A DNA stretch of 64,000 nucleotides from contig NZ_SJPY01000002.1 in assembly GCF_007860185.1 (NCBI RefSeq), positions 589,775-653,774 on the forward strand, given 5' to 3'. The notes under the pieces are model-generated. The model made no database searches and was not told the DNA's origin. It saw only the letters and a list, made by a program, of their open reading frames with translations. This document shows, in pieces, positions 37,130 to 45,132 of this stretch. How positions within the stretch are numbered: the stretch's first letter is position 1; every line of letters starts with the position of its first letter. A program made the position numbers and the translations under genes. Source of the DNA: Novipirellula aureliae. GTDB taxonomy: Bacteria > Planctomycetota > Planctomycetia > Pirellulales > Pirellulaceae.

Positions 37130-37896
37130 AGGGAAGACCGAACACGTTGAATCGTCTCGATCTCATCCAGCACCAACACCAACCCGGAATACCCGGAGTC
37201 CTTCAAGATCAGCAGCAACCCACGAAGGAAACTCAACGCTGCGAAGTGATCTACGTCCCCTTTGACTCCCGCTGTTCGCTTGACCGAAGCAGAGATATGC
37301 GGCTGTCCTGCCAGCCATCCCGCTAGTCCTTCTGCCGTGGCGTGATCATTGGCACGCTGAGCGGCTCGATAGGATCGTAGTGCAGCGGAAAACTGAGGAG
37401 TCGCTCGTGTGATTTCAACGAGTCGTTGTTCAAGCAACTCGTCCGACTTCTCGGCGAGCGTTTCGACATCATTGGGATCAATTGTCCCTTCGGCCAGAAC
37501 GTCTTCTTCCAGCCCGTAGAACCAACCATCGATGACCGAGCGGAAGGCTCCCAAGAAGCAGTCCGCCGTCGAAAGTTGTTCCATGGCTCGGCGATAAACA
37601 GTCTCCAGTTTGTGTAACGGCGTTTCTGTTTCGCTGATTTGCACCTCGGCGGTGGCGAAACCGTTCAGCTTTGCTTGTTCCTGAACCCAACGCCCAAAGA
37701 ATGTTTTGCCGCAACCGTACTCGCCACGAACCGCTTTGAAGATTGCCCCGCCCTCAGCCACGTCGTTGAGTTCAGACTTAATGGTCTCCTCAAATGGACT
37801 TAGGCCGACTGCCAGAAAGTCCAGTCCACGCTGTGGAACCGTACCCTTCCTCAGAGCGGAAATGATCTCTCGTCGTTTTTCGGGGCTAACTTCCAT
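37126..37896 (-). pseudogene. brxD: BrxD-like P-loop ATPase, C-terminally truncated
   Basis: 256 residues. The start MEVSPEKRREIISALRKGTV and PQRGLDFLAVG lead to Walker A in VRGEYGCGKTFFGRWVQEQA; the Walker B-like LVLVLDEIETIQRVR is at the very end, followed by SSL and stop. BrxD proteins (DUF2791) are about 430-450 residues, so roughly 180 are missing. The joining point near 37138 has CGGTC, a sequence that would fit both the BrxD arginine codons and the helicase VF codons, so deletion through microhomology is plausible. The gene follows the PglZ chimera by 2 bp. Confidence 0.75.
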
Positions 37897-37898
37897 AA

Positions 37899-39185
37899 TT
37901 ACTCAACATCAAACTGTCGTTTTAACTTGGCGATATTCAATTCCACTTTGTTTTCCGTGCGATCAATCACGAGGATCTCGTATCCATCCACATTCAGGAC
38001 TCGCCGGATGTTGGCAATCACCTGATCAAGCCTTGCCGCAGGCATACTGGTTTCTTTGATAAAGGCACCGGGAGTCAGGAAACCTCCCGCCGCATTCAGT
38101 GTTTCAAGAACCTGACGGATGACTGAATCCTGTGGCGGGTGTCTCTTGATCTTGGATTTCTGATCCTTGTATGCCTGAGACGCCAGCAGCCGATCAATCC
38201 AGTCCGCACTGGCTGGCAACACTTCAACTGGGGCAGGTTTTGTCGCTTCCTTTGCTGATGGTTCATCCGGCTCCAAATTATCGAACAGTGTTGGCGGGCC
38301 AGCAGGCACAGCCACATGAACGACGGGTTCTAGTTCCACAGGCGATGCCACGGGGGCTGGCGACCACCAGTCGGGAAACGGGTAGGCGCACTGTTTCAAG
38401 TTGGAATAGTCGCTGCTTCTATCGGTGAGCAGGACCAGTGGGCACACCATTTCCTGTGGAGTCGCTCCACCGTGATACCCATGCTGTTTGCGTTTGTAGT
38501 GAATCGTTTCCGTCCATGGCACAATGACGCTGTCAGCCGGAATGACACGTTTAACATCGTCCCACTCCCAAACCTCCTTGGCGAGATGCGACTTTTTTGG
38601 ATCACCCTCAAATCGATCGGCGTACTCGCTACGAGCACGTTGAATCGCATTCGGATCCAGATTATCGATCTTCGCGGTTTCGCAAATCTCGGCGGACCAG
38701 TCGATAACTGGCCCAGACACGATTTCCCACAACTTTCGTTCTTTCTCCGGGTGCTCGGCCAAAGGTTTCTTGTGGCTGCCGACTCGCACGTAACGGCGCC
38801 CCGAAAAAGCAACCGGGGCGGTGTTCGCAGCCTGTACCTCGAACATCACCATCGGCAGTCCGTCTTCCGAATCGAATTCAAAGATGCGAAAGTTGATTTT
38901 GGGAGCCAGTCGCTTGTTCAGCCAAGGTTCCAAGTCTTCGTTGCCTTGCCCTTTTTGCTGGCGAGGTTTGAAGCTTGTGCCAACGATGTTGTGCGTTCCG
39001 TCTTCGATGCCCCAAACGATGTAGCCAAAAGCCTGACTTTCAAGCGCAGCAACATTCGAGATCGCAGACAGGTATTCTCCAATCATCTGCGGGTCGGAAT
39101 AGTTGTGCTTGAACTCTGCCCACTCTGTCTCGGCGGGTAAGTCTCGCAGTTCAACAAGTTTTGCTCGAAGCTGCTCTAAATTCAT
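37899..39185 (-). CDS. Chimera: AlbA_2 (Schlafen-like) domain fused in frame to C-terminal part of BREX PglZ
   Basis: 428 residues. Residues 1-210 are an AlbA_2-type ATP-binding/RNA-binding domain protein (TEWAEFKHNYSDPQ, GYIVWGIEDGTHNIVGTSF, RRYVRVGSHKKPLAEHPEKE, WSAEICETAKIDNLDPNAI). From ~211 (VKRVIPADSVIVPWTETIHY) the protein is the end of a BREX type 2 PglZ: HGGATPQEMVCPLVLL, a linker rich in Pro, and WIDRLLASQAYKDQ with a winged-helix-like end (VLNVDGYEILVIDR). The metal-binding alkaline-phosphatase core of PglZ is missing. The fusion point is near nt 38555 and the frame is kept, so the product could be made. Its start overlaps the PglY remnant stop (ATGA). Confidence 0.7.
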   Translation of the reverse strand: MNLEQLRAKLVELRDLPAETEWAEFKHNYSDPQMIGEYLSAISNVAALESQAFGYIVWGIEDGTHNIVGTSFKPRQQKGQGNEDLEPWLNKRLAPKINFRIFEFDSEDGLPMVMFEVQAANTAPVAFSGRRYVRVGSHKKPLAEHPEKERKLWEIVSGPVIDWSAEICETAKIDNLDPNAIQRARSEYADRFEGDPKKSHLAKEVWEWDDVKRVIPADSVIVPWTETIHYKRKQHGYHGGATPQEMVCPLVLLTDRSSDYSNLKQCAYPFPDWWSPAPVASPVELEPVVHVAVPAGPPTLFDNLEPDEPSAKEATKPAPVEVLPASADWIDRLLASQAYKDQKSKIKRHPPQDSVIRQVLETLNAAGGFLTPGAFIKETSMPAARLDQVIANIRRVLNVDGYEILVIDRTENKVELNIAKLKRQFDVE

Positions 39186-39594
39186 TCAGATTCCTCTTCC
39201 AAAGTCCATTGGATCGTGACCCGTCGGTTGGGATTCTCACCCAGCTTGCCAGCCAGCTTCTCCGTCAATGCCGACAGGTCGCTTCCCGACATGCGTTCGG
39301 TTGATCCTGAATCGAGTCGTTTCCAGCCGGGCTTCGTGGGAGGAGGATCGGGGATCGGAGCAGGACCGGGGTCAACCTTGGGTGGTCGTAACAATTTCAC
39401 GGCTCGACCTTCGGCATCCGACAACTTTGCCGGAAGACCGCCAGCCAGAGCGAACTCGTCCATCATCAAGCTGTCACGCAGATCATCGATCAACAAAGTC
39501 GCATCGGTTTTGCGACGGTCGTTGATACAAGCTACAGCTTCAAACAATTCCCAACGGTTGGGTTCCAGCAGGCTGGCCAGTACCGTTACGTTCC
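39182..39594 (-). pseudogene. PglY-like C-terminal fragment of a BREX type 2 operon
   Basis: The open frame from about 39594 reads VTVLASLLEPNRWELFEAVA, then CINDRRKTDATLLIDDLRDS, a Pro-rich linker and ends RRVTIQWTLEEESE. Position at the head of a PglZ, BrxD, BrxHI order suggests the C-terminus of PglY, the large ATPase of the system (over 1000 residues); only about 135 are left. Upstream it is joined to a hydrolase gene on the opposite strand. Identity as PglY rests partly on gene order. Confidence 0.55.
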
Positions 39595-39598
39595 ATTC

Positions 39599-40162
39599 AT
39601 GGCAGACATGTTCGCTGAGTTTGGTCTGAACTCACTGTTTGTTGAGTATCGGGAGTACGGACGCTCCACTGGCGATGCTAAGTTGGTCGCCATGCTGGGT
39701 GACGGCGAAGCGGCGATCAAACAAGCTGGCATTGCTCCAGACAAAGCGATTGTCTTTGGTCGATCAATTGGTTCACTCTACGCCATTGAACTTGCTTTCC
39801 GCCAACCGACAATAGCGGGACTGATTTTGGAAAGCGGCATTGCCGATCCGTATGAACGTTTTCTGGTCAATGCTGACCTTTCATCGGCAAATTTTTCCGA
39901 TGATGAACTCCGTGCCGAAACCAAGAAACATTTCAACCACAAAAAGAAGATGGCGGGGTATAAGAATCCGTTGCTTGTGATGCACACCGAGAACGATGGG
40001 TTGATCGACATCTCCCACGCCGAGCGAAACTACAAATGGGCTGGTTCTAGGCAAAAGCAACTTCTGCGATTTCCAGTCGGCAATCACAACACGATCTTTG
40101 GAAGGAATCATGTCGAATACTTGGACGCTGTCGAGAGTTTCTTGCGGAGGGTTGATTCGTGA
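39599..40162 (+). pseudogene. Alpha/beta hydrolase, N-terminus lost
   Basis: 187 residues in an open frame starting at an ATG that is probably internal: MADMFAEFGLNSLFVEYREY is the strand after the missing oxyanion 'HGN' motif. The nucleophile elbow FGRSIGSLYAIELA, the Asp strand NPLLVMHTENDGLID and the His region PVGNHNTIF are present, so the catalytic triad survives but the first 40-50 residues do not. It belongs to the bacterial group of small serine hydrolases with a GxSxGS elbow. The stop overlaps the next gene (GTGA). Confidence 0.65.
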
Positions 40163-40685
40163 GCAACGAGATCGATAAACCAGATCTTGGTTTTCACTGT
40201 GCCAGTTGTGGGATGTATCACGATCATCTTCCGATGGACTTTGGAGCGGAAACGCCAGCGGCATACGACTCCATCCCGAAAAGTGAACGAGATGCTCGGT
40301 GTGAACTGACACCTGACTTTTGCGTGATCGACGAGAATGAATTCTTCATTCGAGGTTGCTTGGAAATACCCGTACTCGATAGCCCACGCCCGTTCGTTTG
40401 GGGCGTTTGGACTTCAATCAGCTTTAAGAGTTTTCATCGCATGGGTGAAATCTGGGAATCCCTGGGCGAGAGTCGGAGCCTCCGTTTTTTGGATGGCTTT
40501 GTACGATCTTGCCGCTTTACCCAGATACTCTTCTGCTAAAAAGTCATGTTCACACCCGACCTATTAGTCAGCGACCATTGGTCGAACTTGAACCAACAGA
40601 TTACACACTGGCTGTTGACCAACGAAAAGGCATTACAATGGATCGTGTGCAAGAAATTGCATAGGCACTGCTGCATCCGAAATAG
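40159..40685 (+). pseudogene. DUF2199 gene with frameshift and premature stop
   Basis: GTG 40159 starts MSNEIDKPDLGFHCASCGMY, with the DUF2199 pattern CASCGMYHDHLPMDFGAETP, FFIRGCLEIPV and WGVWTSISFKSFHRMGEIW. After SLGESRSLR the frame breaks in a run of six T at about 40485-40490; in the next frame the family end continues as FFGWLCTILPLYPDTLLLK, VELEPTDYTLAVDQRKGITM and RVQEIA, then an amber TAG at 40662, after which ALLHPK and a normal stop (40685) follow. Two independent lesions make it a pseudogene. Unless the T-run is a sequencing error, it is recently dead. Confidence 0.75.
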
Positions 40686-40698
40686 CTTGAATAGATTG

Positions 40699-41385
40699 AT
40701 GAAACTTGTCGCAGATAAAGAACTCGAACAATCCTCGGTCGTTGCCAATTGCAAAATGAACCGAGAGAGAAACTTGCTCGGGACGAATGGTTACGAGAAA
40801 GACCTTCGTTTCAACCCACTCGACTTCCTGGGAACCATCGTTGCCAAACAAGGGAAAGCAAATTGGCTGGATCTCTGTTGTGGATCGGGCAAGGCTCTCA
40901 TCGATGCTGCTGCAATCGTGGACACGGAAAACTTGCCAATCGAGATTATTGGCGTCGATCTGGTCGGCATGTTTCTACCTTCAAGCTCGAATTGCCTTGA
41001 GTTAGTGGAAGCCTCGCTGACGGAGTGGGTGCCAAATGGAAAGTTCGATCTGATCACCTGTGTCCATGGACTGCATTACATTGGCGACAAGCTTAAGCTT
41101 GTTGCTCGGGCAAGAACGTGGTTGTCTCAGCAAGGAAAATTTGTTGGAAACCTGGATGCTGACAACTTGTGGCTCGGCGATAGTGGACCTGCCAATCAAA
41201 TTACAGCCGCTATTCGGCGTAGTGGGATGGAATATTCATCTCGCACACATCTTCTGAGTTGCAAAGGTTGGTGTGATGAACCTTTCCCACTTTCGTACCT
41301 CGGTGCCGATGATAAAGCAGGACCGAACTATACGGGACAAGCCGCCGTCAATTCGCACTACACTTTGAGTGATTCATCGGACTAG
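40699..41385 (+). CDS. Class I SAM-dependent methyltransferase
   Basis: About 228 residues from ATG 40699 (an ATG at 40753, MNRERNLLGT, is also possible). Motif I is WLDLCCGSGKALIDAA, motif II IEIIGVDLVGMF, and FDLITCVHGLHYIGDKLKLV followed by WLSQQGKFVGNLDADN is the post-I and acidic-loop region. The C-terminal part looks complete (QAAVNSHYTLSDSSD). It stands 14 bp after the DUF2199 pseudogene. Substrate unknown. Confidence 0.7.
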   Translation: MKLVADKELEQSSVVANCKMNRERNLLGTNGYEKDLRFNPLDFLGTIVAKQGKANWLDLCCGSGKALIDAAAIVDTENLPIEIIGVDLVGMFLPSSSNCLELVEASLTEWVPNGKFDLITCVHGLHYIGDKLKLVARARTWLSQQGKFVGNLDADNLWLGDSGPANQITAAIRRSGMEYSSRTHLLSCKGWCDEPFPLSYLGADDKAGPNYTGQAAVNSHYTLSDSSD

Positions 41386-41531
41386 GACAACACCAATTAC
41401 AAAAAAATCACGTTTAAGATCGCCCTGCCGTCAGACATTTTGAGCCTGATCAGATGGAACCAATTCGTCAATGTTGTTTTGTCTTAAGGTTGCGAAGCCA
41501 TGGACATGTATTTTGATCGAAAGAAAGCCTG

Positions 41532-42470
41532 ATGTTAAACGATTTCAACGAGCGGCTTGCGATAGCGAAAGCGAACCTCCGTCAGAAAGACAAACTTGAT
41601 TCGATGTTGCGTTCAGCCCAGCACTCACTTGCCGAATCAAGAAGGAAGCGAGAACAACTCAAAGATATCCTTACGAAAGAACAGGCCGATGTCGATGCGT
41701 TGGAAGGGCTGAGCGTCACCGGATTGTTTTATGCCATGCTTGGAAGCAAGGAGCAGAGGCTCGAAAAGGAGCGGCAAGAGCTTGTCGCAGCGAAACTGAA
41801 GTACGATCAAGTCGCAGGCACAGTTGAAGACCTTAGCGACGATGTGAAGCGATTGCAAGAAGCACGCTCGAATCTGGGAGATGCCGACTCTAGGTACCAA
41901 CGAGTTCTAGCCGAAAAAGCGGAATATCTCACTACGAACGAGAGCGACGTGGCGAGGAAGCTCATTGAGCTTACGCAGCAGATCGCTGATTTGACGGCAG
42001 ATCAAAAAGAACTTGATGAAGCCGCTGTCGCTGGTCAATCCGCACTCAGGTCCGTTAATGAAATCCAAAGCACACTCGCTTCAGCAGCCAACTGGGGAAC
42101 GCTGGACATGTTCGGCGGCGGAATGCTCACAACGATGGCAAAGCACTCAAGAATGGATGCTGCCAAGAATCAAGCCAGAATTGCTCAACGAAAACTGCTG
42201 CGATTTGAAGAAGAACTTGCGGATGCTGATGAACGTCTTCAGGTGTCATTAGAGATTGATGGATTCTCAAAATTTGCTGACTACTTCTTCGATGGTTTGA
42301 TTGCCGATTGGATCGTGCAATCAAAAATCAATAAAGCAAAAACAGAATGCTCCACGACAATCTCTCGTGTGAAAGCAGCGATTCGCAAGTGCCAGCGTCG
42401 CTTGGAGTCGGTTGAATCTGAGATTGAATCGCTGACTGAAAGCAAGAGAGAATTGATCGAAACGGCGTAG
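41532..42470 (+). CDS. Soluble coiled-coil protein
   Basis: 312 residues, no signal peptide or membrane segment. Two long coiled-coil arms (about 1-170 and 215-310) flank a Gly-rich middle (ANWGTLDMFGGGMLTTMAKH) and a hydrophobic patch (FADYFFDGLIADWIV). Such a layout is seen in SMC-like or filament-associated proteins, but no ATPase motif is present. The C-terminus ESEIESLTESKRELIETA looks complete. I recall similar proteins without a known role in other bacteria. Followed by a hairpin terminator 85 bp downstream. Confidence 0.55.
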   Translation: MLNDFNERLAIAKANLRQKDKLDSMLRSAQHSLAESRRKREQLKDILTKEQADVDALEGLSVTGLFYAMLGSKEQRLEKERQELVAAKLKYDQVAGTVEDLSDDVKRLQEARSNLGDADSRYQRVLAEKAEYLTTNESDVARKLIELTQQIADLTADQKELDEAAVAGQSALRSVNEIQSTLASAANWGTLDMFGGGMLTTMAKHSRMDAAKNQARIAQRKLLRFEEELADADERLQVSLEIDGFSKFADYFFDGLIADWIVQSKINKAKTECSTTISRVKAAIRKCQRRLESVESEIESLTESKRELIETA

Positions 42471-42550
42471 CCACCGCATTGTCCGATCTGGCACATTGCC
42501 TCTTTGGGAAACCAGTGGCGGTGCAATCACGAGGTTCAAACACGACAAAC

Positions 42551-42582
42551 AAAAAAGCCTCGCTGAGTCACAGCGAGGCTTC
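42551..42582 (-). terminator. Strong hairpin terminator between genes
   Basis: AAGCCTCGCTG (42555-42565) pairs perfectly with CAGCGAGGCTT (42571-42581) over a 5-nt loop. The plus strand has an A-run before the hairpin, giving a U-tract for minus-strand transcripts; it can also slow plus-strand readthrough from the gene ending at 42470. Confidence 0.75.
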
Positions 42583-43139
42583 TAGAAAATTTAAAGATTG
42601 GCAGACCAACACTGGATTCAGTTCGTCGTTTGTGATCCTTGTTTGCCTAGCAAGGCAGAACGGCAAGGCGGCACTCGGGCGGCCTTGCGGCGTTCGGAAT
42701 TTGCGATCATCGTTTCGTTGAACGCATCTGTGCTGGTAGCGATGTTAGCCGATCACCTCTTAACACCGTTGGGCTAACATCAAAGTTAAGATCGGTTTGA
42801 AAATGGAACACGGAAACGATTGTGGCGACTGCTCAGAAGTCGCCTGCCATATACAACTTGGTGGATCAAGCATTTGCCCCTCCGTTTGATGTTCTTTCAA
42901 AAAACTCGACTCGCTGCTGACACTAAACAATACAACACAGTCAATTCTGGCTCTGCTGATTTTTGTTTCGTTTCCGTTGAACTGTTGTTTGTGCAAGCGG
43001 GATTCGCTAATCGGGTAAACTCTGCGTTTTGGAAAAACGGAAGTGCTAGTACGTCAATGAAATTGGTTTAAGATAAGAAATTGGAAAACTCACCGATTTG
43101 AATTTTGGCTTGTTAAGGTGTTTTGGGAGAGGAGTGATC
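42583..43139. other. Intergenic region, two hairpins, no convincing gene
   Basis: GATGTTAGCC (about 42740) is inverted as GGCTAACATC (about 42770), and GCAAGGC is inverted as GCCTTGC near 42670-42692. The order GTTAGCC...GGCTAAC is opposite to that of integron attC sites. Short frames present here do not look coding. Confidence 0.4.
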
Positions 43140-43328
43140 ATGGAACAGAAAGTTGTTCGAAAGCTAGAAAACGAGATCGAAGATGCGATTGCCGATGTCA
43201 TTGTCGGCATGGGACTCAAGAGATTGCCGCTCTTACCATCAAAGCAAACCATGCACTTGATGGCAAAAGCGGCAGTTACTGTTTACGAAACTGCCGTTGA
43301 GAACGCTATTGGAGATTCCAACGAGTGA
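43140..43328 (+). CDS. Small conserved-looking protein, 62 residues
   Basis: ATG 43140 is preceded by GGAGAGGAG, an excellent ribosome binding site that fixes the start. The protein MEQKVVRKLENEIEDAIADV with LKRLPLLPSKQTMHLMAKAA and VTVYETAVENA is amphipathic helical, without signal peptide. It looks like a real small planctomycete protein; role unknown. Confidence 0.6.
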   Translation: MEQKVVRKLENEIEDAIADVIVGMGLKRLPLLPSKQTMHLMAKAAVTVYETAVENAIGDSNE

Positions 43329-43334
43329 TTCGAC

Positions 43335-43784
43335 TCATGTTCTGATCTCACGAAGTTTCGCTGCAACCATCGGGCTGAAGAACAGAACCAAAAGTCCGAT
43401 TGGCATCAATCCACCTTGAAGCAGATTGTAGTCAGCAGCAAGCCGTTCCCACGATAATCCCACAACGAATCGTCCAAAACACAACTCGAATGTCACGGTC
43501 AAAAGGAGCCAGATTGCTCCCACCACGAGTCGTTCCAAGCGGCTCTCGGCTCCGATCCAGCGGATACTGAAGTAGGCGATTACGAGGATGATGGCGGAAC
43601 CAGTGAAAACACCGATTTGGTTGGATCGAAACTCACCGAACAGTGGCACAAGAGTAATCGCTCGAAGAATGCCGTGGATAATCTCAGCAACAATCAGGGC
43701 GAGCCAGATCGCTAGACTATGGACGACAATGCGTATCCGACTTGCAGCTTTCAAGACGCCAACAACTTCAGGTTCACCAGTCAT
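43335..43784 (-). CDS. Integral membrane protein, four helices
   Basis: 149 residues with hydrophobic helices at about 20-40, 58-76, 84-104 and 122-142. Start MTGEPEVVGVLKAASRIRIV at 43784 overlaps the stop of the upstream methyltransferase by four bases. No family recognised. Convergent with the small gene ending at 43328. Confidence 0.55.
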   Translation of the reverse strand: MTGEPEVVGVLKAASRIRIVVHSLAIWLALIVAEIIHGILRAITLVPLFGEFRSNQIGVFTGSAIILVIAYFSIRWIGAESRLERLVVGAIWLLLTVTFELCFGRFVVGLSWERLAADYNLLQGGLMPIGLLVLFFSPMVAAKLREIRT

Positions 43785-44566
43785 GGCTTGACCGCACGAG
43801 TAGCGATGAACGTGTCGAGGTATTTTGACAAAGGATCGTTGTCAGACTCGGGATACCGATCCTCGTAGAATCCTGTTAGTAAAAAGCCAGCATTCAACTG
43901 ACCACCGATTTGATCCTCAAGAGTATGGCCAAACTCAAGTGGCTTCCCCGCATTGATCACATCCTCGATGTGTTTGTCGTTCCGATGGTCAAGATCCGAA
44001 TAGGGAAGTGAGTAGCGGACCTCCAAGTTTCCGTTCTCTTTACGTTCATCGTCAAAGATAAACCGCACCGGATTGGTGAACCCAGCCATCAGGACGCCGC
44101 CACTTCGCAACACTCGATAGCATTCACGCCAAACAGGAAGCACGTTTGGTGCAAATGTATTCGAACAAGGATGAAAAATGAAATCGAACGAACTCTCGGC
44201 GAAAATCGAAAGGTTCGCCATGTCGCCTTCGACAAACTTCATGGTGAGACCATCACGCTGAGCAACAAATCGATCTTGGTCCAATTGCCGTGGAGAATTG
44301 TCGAACACCGTCACCGTCGCACCCGCTGCGGCGAAAAGGGGGGCCTGCTGACCACCGGCTGAAGCGAGGCATAGTGTTTCGGTCCCTTGAAGCGGCGGAA
44401 ACCATTCACTTGGAACTGGCTTTGTTGGCGTTAAGACGACGATAAAGTCACCTGAACGTGCTTTCTCAACCCTTTCTTCACTGACAGGACTCGTCCATTT
44501 GTTGCCCAAATCGACGTTCTGATCCCACGCTCTTCGGTTGTGATTCAAGATACCTAGAATATTCAT
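43781..44566 (-). CDS. Class I SAM-dependent methyltransferase (Methyltransf_11 type)
   Basis: 261 residues from ATG 44566 (MNILGILNHNRRAWDQNVDL). Motif I is ETLCLASAGGQQAPLFAAAG with VTVFDNSPRQLDQDRFVAQR as motif II, followed by SSFDFIFHPCSNTFAPNVLP and RVLRSGGVLMAGFTNPV. The family is widespread in Firmicutes and planctomycetes; substrate unknown. It lies 15 bp downstream of a zinc-ribbon gene and is coupled to the four-helix membrane gene, so three genes probably share a transcript. Confidence 0.8.
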   Translation of the reverse strand: MNILGILNHNRRAWDQNVDLGNKWTSPVSEERVEKARSGDFIVVLTPTKPVPSEWFPPLQGTETLCLASAGGQQAPLFAAAGATVTVFDNSPRQLDQDRFVAQRDGLTMKFVEGDMANLSIFAESSFDFIFHPCSNTFAPNVLPVWRECYRVLRSGGVLMAGFTNPVRFIFDDERKENGNLEVRYSLPYSDLDHRNDKHIEDVINAGKPLEFGHTLEDQIGGQLNAGFLLTGFYEDRYPESDNDPLSKYLDTFIATRAVKP

Positions 44567-44581
44567 CGAATTGCGATTCCT

Positions 44582-44743
44582 TTAGCCTCGTCCACCTTCA
44601 CAGCATGTTTCACAAATCGTGTGGCAAGCAGAACATTGAAGCTTCGCACGAATCTCAACCAAAGAACCTCCACAAACGGGACAGGCTGGTTTGCATGATT
44701 CTCGGTCGGTCTTGTCACCGCTGTTCTGCTTCGCTTGATTCAT
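44582..44743 (-). CDS. Zinc-ribbon protein, 53 residues
   Basis: ATG 44743 to TAA 44582. The protein has CPVCGGSLVEIRAKLQCSAC and CETCCEGGRG: a CxxC...CxxC zinc ribbon followed by a second Cys cluster. I recall near-identical small proteins from other planctomycetes. It precedes the methyltransferase gene on the same strand. Confidence 0.7.
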   Translation of the reverse strand: MNQAKQNSGDKTDRESCKPACPVCGGSLVEIRAKLQCSACHTICETCCEGGRG

Positions 44744-44844
44744 TGGCTCTTCCTCGCTGATTACAGTATGCTATTTCGGATTGCAGAAGGATTCTATCAT
44801 TGATGGTTCGAAAAATGCAACATATTACCCGATGAACATTAACG

Positions 44845-45132
44845 ATGGCTGATCCGAAAGGCATACACCTTATTGTCAATCTGAGTGCATCGCAGACAAG
44901 ACGACGACTCAAGGGGTTCGGGCATGGCGTGCGAAAAATCCAGAGTGCAGGCAAGAACCAAGCAATCATCATCCACACAGCCACGGGTGAACATCTAATG
45001 GAACTTGAAGCAAAGTTCGCCGATGTGGGCTCGGTTAATGGTCGTTCATCGGTTTGCGAGCGATCAGCAGATAATAGGGGGCTTTCAACAGCGGCAAATA
45101 CGGGACACTTCCCTGGCGTTCCTCACACCTGA
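44845..45132 (+). pseudogene. Small conserved protein with lost C-terminus
   Basis: The first ~63 residues (MADPKGIHLIVNLSASQTRR, RLKGFGHGVRKIQSAGKNQA, IIIHTATGEHLMELEAKFAD) look like a compact conserved planctomycete protein. From about nt 45033 the frame crosses the 3' end of btaB on the opposite strand and loses any sensible composition until 45132. The original gene end seems to have been deleted exactly at the border of the betaine-lipid operon. Confidence 0.5.

Noticed and set aside
42738-42780. Integron attC site
   Set aside because: The inverted repeat has the order GTTAGCC...GGCTAAC, the reverse of the attC consensus (RYYYAAC...GTTRRRY), and no integron integrase was seen.
20170-45000. 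Genomic island integrated in the tmRNA gene by a tyrosine recombinase
   Set aside because: I found neither an integrase gene nor a second copy of the tmRNA 3' end within the window, so only a variable region, not a defined island, can be claimed.
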